From JANJWP01 sp964540725 (lineage in GTDB: Bacteria > Patescibacteriota > Gracilibacteria > BD1-5 > UBA2023): DNA of 64,000 bases. Each line of letters starts with the position of its first letter. The stretch's first letter is position 1. Of the stretch, positions 62,761 through 64,000 are shown piece by piece. The DNA is taken from assembly GCA_964540725.1 (NCBI GenBank), contig CAZINU010000001.1, positions 62,001-126,000 on the forward strand, written 5' to 3'. The position numbers and the translations under genes were made by a program. The notes beneath the pieces are model-generated. The model was given only the letters and a program-made list of their open reading frames with translations. It was not told the DNA's origin and did no database searches.

Positions 62761-63171
62761 ATGCGCACCGTAAACAAGGTCATTCTCGTCGGCAACGTCA
62801 CGAAGGATCCCTTCGTGAAAACGACCCAAGGGGGACGCAAGGTGATGATGTTCACCCTCGCGACCAACCGTTCCTTCAAGAACGCCCGCGGCGAAACGAT
62901 CGTCGAATCGGAATACACCAATTGCGTATGCTGGGGAACCTTGGCCGAACGCATGGAGACTTTCCTTTCCAAAGGAAAACTCGCGTACGTCGAAGGACAC
63001 CTTAAAACCCGAACCATCGACCGCGACGACGGTACCAAGCTCTACAAGACCGAAGTCGTCGTCACCAATCTCATCATCCTCTCGAAGCGGGAAGACCTTC
63101 CCGAACAGGGGGAATCCGACTTCCTTTCCGGCGATCTCGAATCTCTCGATCTCGACGACGTCCGGTTCTAA
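62761..63171 (+). CDS. ssb: Single-stranded DNA-binding protein
   Basis: 136 residues. OB-fold core: MRTVNKVILVGNVTKDPFVK, FTLATNRSF, YTNCVCWGTLAERMETFLSK and VEGHLKTRTIDRDDG. The C-terminal tail is acidic but ends DLDDVRF, close to the DDDIPF-type partner-binding tip. Coats single-stranded DNA. TAA stop. Confidence 0.94.
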   Translation: MRTVNKVILVGNVTKDPFVKTTQGGRKVMMFTLATNRSFKNARGETIVESEYTNCVCWGTLAERMETFLSKGKLAYVEGHLKTRTIDRDDGTKLYKTEVVVTNLIILSKREDLPEQGESDFLSGDLESLDLDDVRF

Positions 63172-63190
63172 TTCCTTATAACGCCCCACC

Positions 63191-63421
63191 ATGTCCGACA
63201 AGAAAGATTGTCCGATCGCCGCTGCCGGCATCGAGAACGTCGACTACAAGGACGTCGAACTTCTCAAGAAGTTCGTCACCAAGTATAACAAGATCGTTCC
63301 CCGCAAGTATTCCGGAACGACCCTCAAGAATCAGAAGAAGGTTGCTCGGGCAATCAAGCGCGCCCGCTATATGGCGCTCATTCCGTACGTTCTCGATTTG
63401 AAGAAAAAGATCGGCGAATAA
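63191..63421 (+). CDS. rpsR: 30S ribosomal protein S18
   Basis: 76 residues. VDYKDVELLKKFVTKYNKI and the typical IVPRKYSGTTLKNQKKVARAIKRARYMALIPY. Last gene of the operon. TAA stop and terminator. Confidence 0.94.
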   Translation: MSDKKDCPIAAAGIENVDYKDVELLKKFVTKYNKIVPRKYSGTTLKNQKKVARAIKRARYMALIPYVLDLKKKIGE

Positions 63422-63437
63422 TTTCCGACCGCATCCG

Positions 63438-63465
63438 AAAAAAGGGGCGTTTTCGCCCTTTTTTC
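63438..63465 (+). terminator. Terminator of the rpsF-ssb-rpsR operon
   Basis: AAAAAAGGGGCG-TTTT-CGCCCTTTTTT. Confidence 0.85.
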
Positions 63466-63508
63466 GTTTGCCGGAGAGGATTTTTTTGACTTTGGATTCC
63501 CCGGGGGA

Positions 63509-63516
63509 TATAATCC
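63509..63516 (+). promoter_or_regulatory. -10 region of the pilin-like gene
   Basis: GATATAAT lies about 35 bases before ATG 63550, with TTGACT 20 bases upstream of it. Confidence 0.5.
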
Positions 63517-63549
63517 GCGCCGGATTAATCCCTTACTTCTCCCTCAAAC

Positions 63550-63903
63550 ATGAACGCCGTTAAAAACGCCGCGTACGCTTCCGTCGCCCTTGCCGCCAGC
63601 GCTGAACAGGCGTTCGCCGCCATCAACCCGGGGCAGGATAAAATCGATGCCAACCTTCAGGGGCGGAACGACAACCTCGAATCCGGCGCCCAGCGCATCA
63701 TCAACTTCATTACGAACCTCCTCTACATCATCGCGGTCGGTTACGCCCTCTACGGGGGTTTCCTCATACTGACCTCCGGAGGTGATGAAGAGAAGGTGAA
63801 GAAGGGGAAAACCATCCTCATGCACGGCGCGCTCGGCCTTTTGGTCATCTTCCTCGCGAGCTCGATCGTTACCTTCGTCATCCGGATGATTACGGCCTCG
63901 TAA
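63550..63903 (+). CDS. VirB2/TrbC-like pilin subunit
   Basis: 117 residues. A signal peptide (ASVALAASAEQAFAAI) precedes a short exported helix and two long membrane helices (LLYIIAVGYALYGGFLIL and GALGLLVIFLASSIVTFVI) with a charged loop GGDEEKVKKGKTI between them, the layout of VirB2/TrbC pilins of type IV secretion systems. Such pilins are widespread in CPR genomes. No secretion partners lie within the window. TAA stop, then a terminator. Confidence 0.75.
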   Translation: MNAVKNAAYASVALAASAEQAFAAINPGQDKIDANLQGRNDNLESGAQRIINFITNLLYIIAVGYALYGGFLILTSGGDEEKVKKGKTILMHGALGLLVIFLASSIVTFVIRMITAS

Positions 63904-63920
63904 TTCTCCCGAGTCGTTCG

Positions 63921-63952
63921 AAATCCCCTCCGTACGGAGGGGATTTCTTTTA
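63921..63952 (+). terminator. Terminator of the pilin-like gene
   Basis: AAATCCCCTCCG-TACGGAGGGGATTTCTTTT. Confidence 0.8.
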
Positions 63953-64000
63953 TCGGTCCGTTCCGGACCGACCGTTCGGCGCTCGGTTTCGGTTCTGGGA

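Overview
ORGANISM AND CODE. The window reads as a chromosome segment of a Gracilibacteria/Absconditabacteria-type (CPR, Patescibacteria) bacterium in which UGA encodes glycine (translation table 25). About 70 in-frame UGA codons in 22 genes fall where the protein family needs glycine, for example motif I of a methyltransferase (residue 60), the LGF loop of an LTA-synthase-like sulfatase, and the GG before the CHAT protease core. With a standard code these genes look like strings of broken ORFs; read with UGA=Gly they become full-length frames ending in TAA or TAG. The core is GC-rich with few UGA codons. An accessory island at roughly 47-57 kb is AT-richer and uses UGA for a large share of its glycines. 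Most core genes lack a Shine-Dalgarno (SD) motif and have very short leaders.

A SECOND GENE CLASS. Five genes end in UGA: TelA-like 1996-3297, Ala/Gly-rich 3529-3828, TerY-like VWA 6379-7167, PP2C 10262-11053 and Aas-like 41688-43874. None has an internal UGA. All have clear SD motifs, and four are followed directly by a rho-independent terminator. Decoding that UGA as Gly would run translation through the terminator, or for PP2C deep into the next gene out of frame. They look like imports from standard-code donors, or UGA is context-dependent here.

LAYOUT. 0-3.9 kb: DUF4178-like, XpaC-like, speD, TelA-like and an Ala/Gly-rich protein. 3.9-6.1 kb: a large methyltransferase fused to Nudix-like domains. 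6.3-11.1 kb: a TerY-P triad (VWA protein, kinase with zinc ribbon, PP2C) carrying an isochorismatase-family hydrolase. 11.3-15.5 kb: a CoaD-CoaE-HD fusion, nicotinate phosphoribosyltransferase and nicotinamidase. A palindrome AAGTGTA-N5-TACACTT recurs upstream of these operons and suggests one regulator. 15.7-22.5 kb: an envelope cluster with a Cys-rich lipoprotein and a transmembrane CHAT (caspase-like) protease with three co-directional partners. 22.6-24.4 kb: a prepilin-like LamG protein.

24.5-41.4 kb is largely housekeeping: ruvC, phosphomannomutase, peptide deformylase, a MurE-like ligase, rsmI, a CYTH protein, dnaA, rplS, an RNase HII-QueH fusion, two SulP transporters and an LTA-synthase-like sulfatase. 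41.7-47.2 kb holds the Aas-like enzyme, a DnaQ-like exonuclease, a ParB-like protein, RhuM-Fic and a Nudix hydrolase, with recombinase and HAD remnants.

47.2-57.1 kb is a genomic island. It ends at an intact tRNA-Asn gene, and copies of that tRNA's 3' end, starting inside the T-loop, recur through it within inverted-repeat cassettes. It carries a five-gene UGA-rich operon (histidine phosphatase, unknown, APH-like kinase, GT2 glycosyltransferase, radical-SAM-like enzyme) and a 756-residue repeat protein. 57.3-64 kb returns to the core: HU, a GHKL ATPase, obg, rpmG, a PilB/GspE ATPase, rpsF-ssb-rpsR and a VirB2/TrbC-like pilin.
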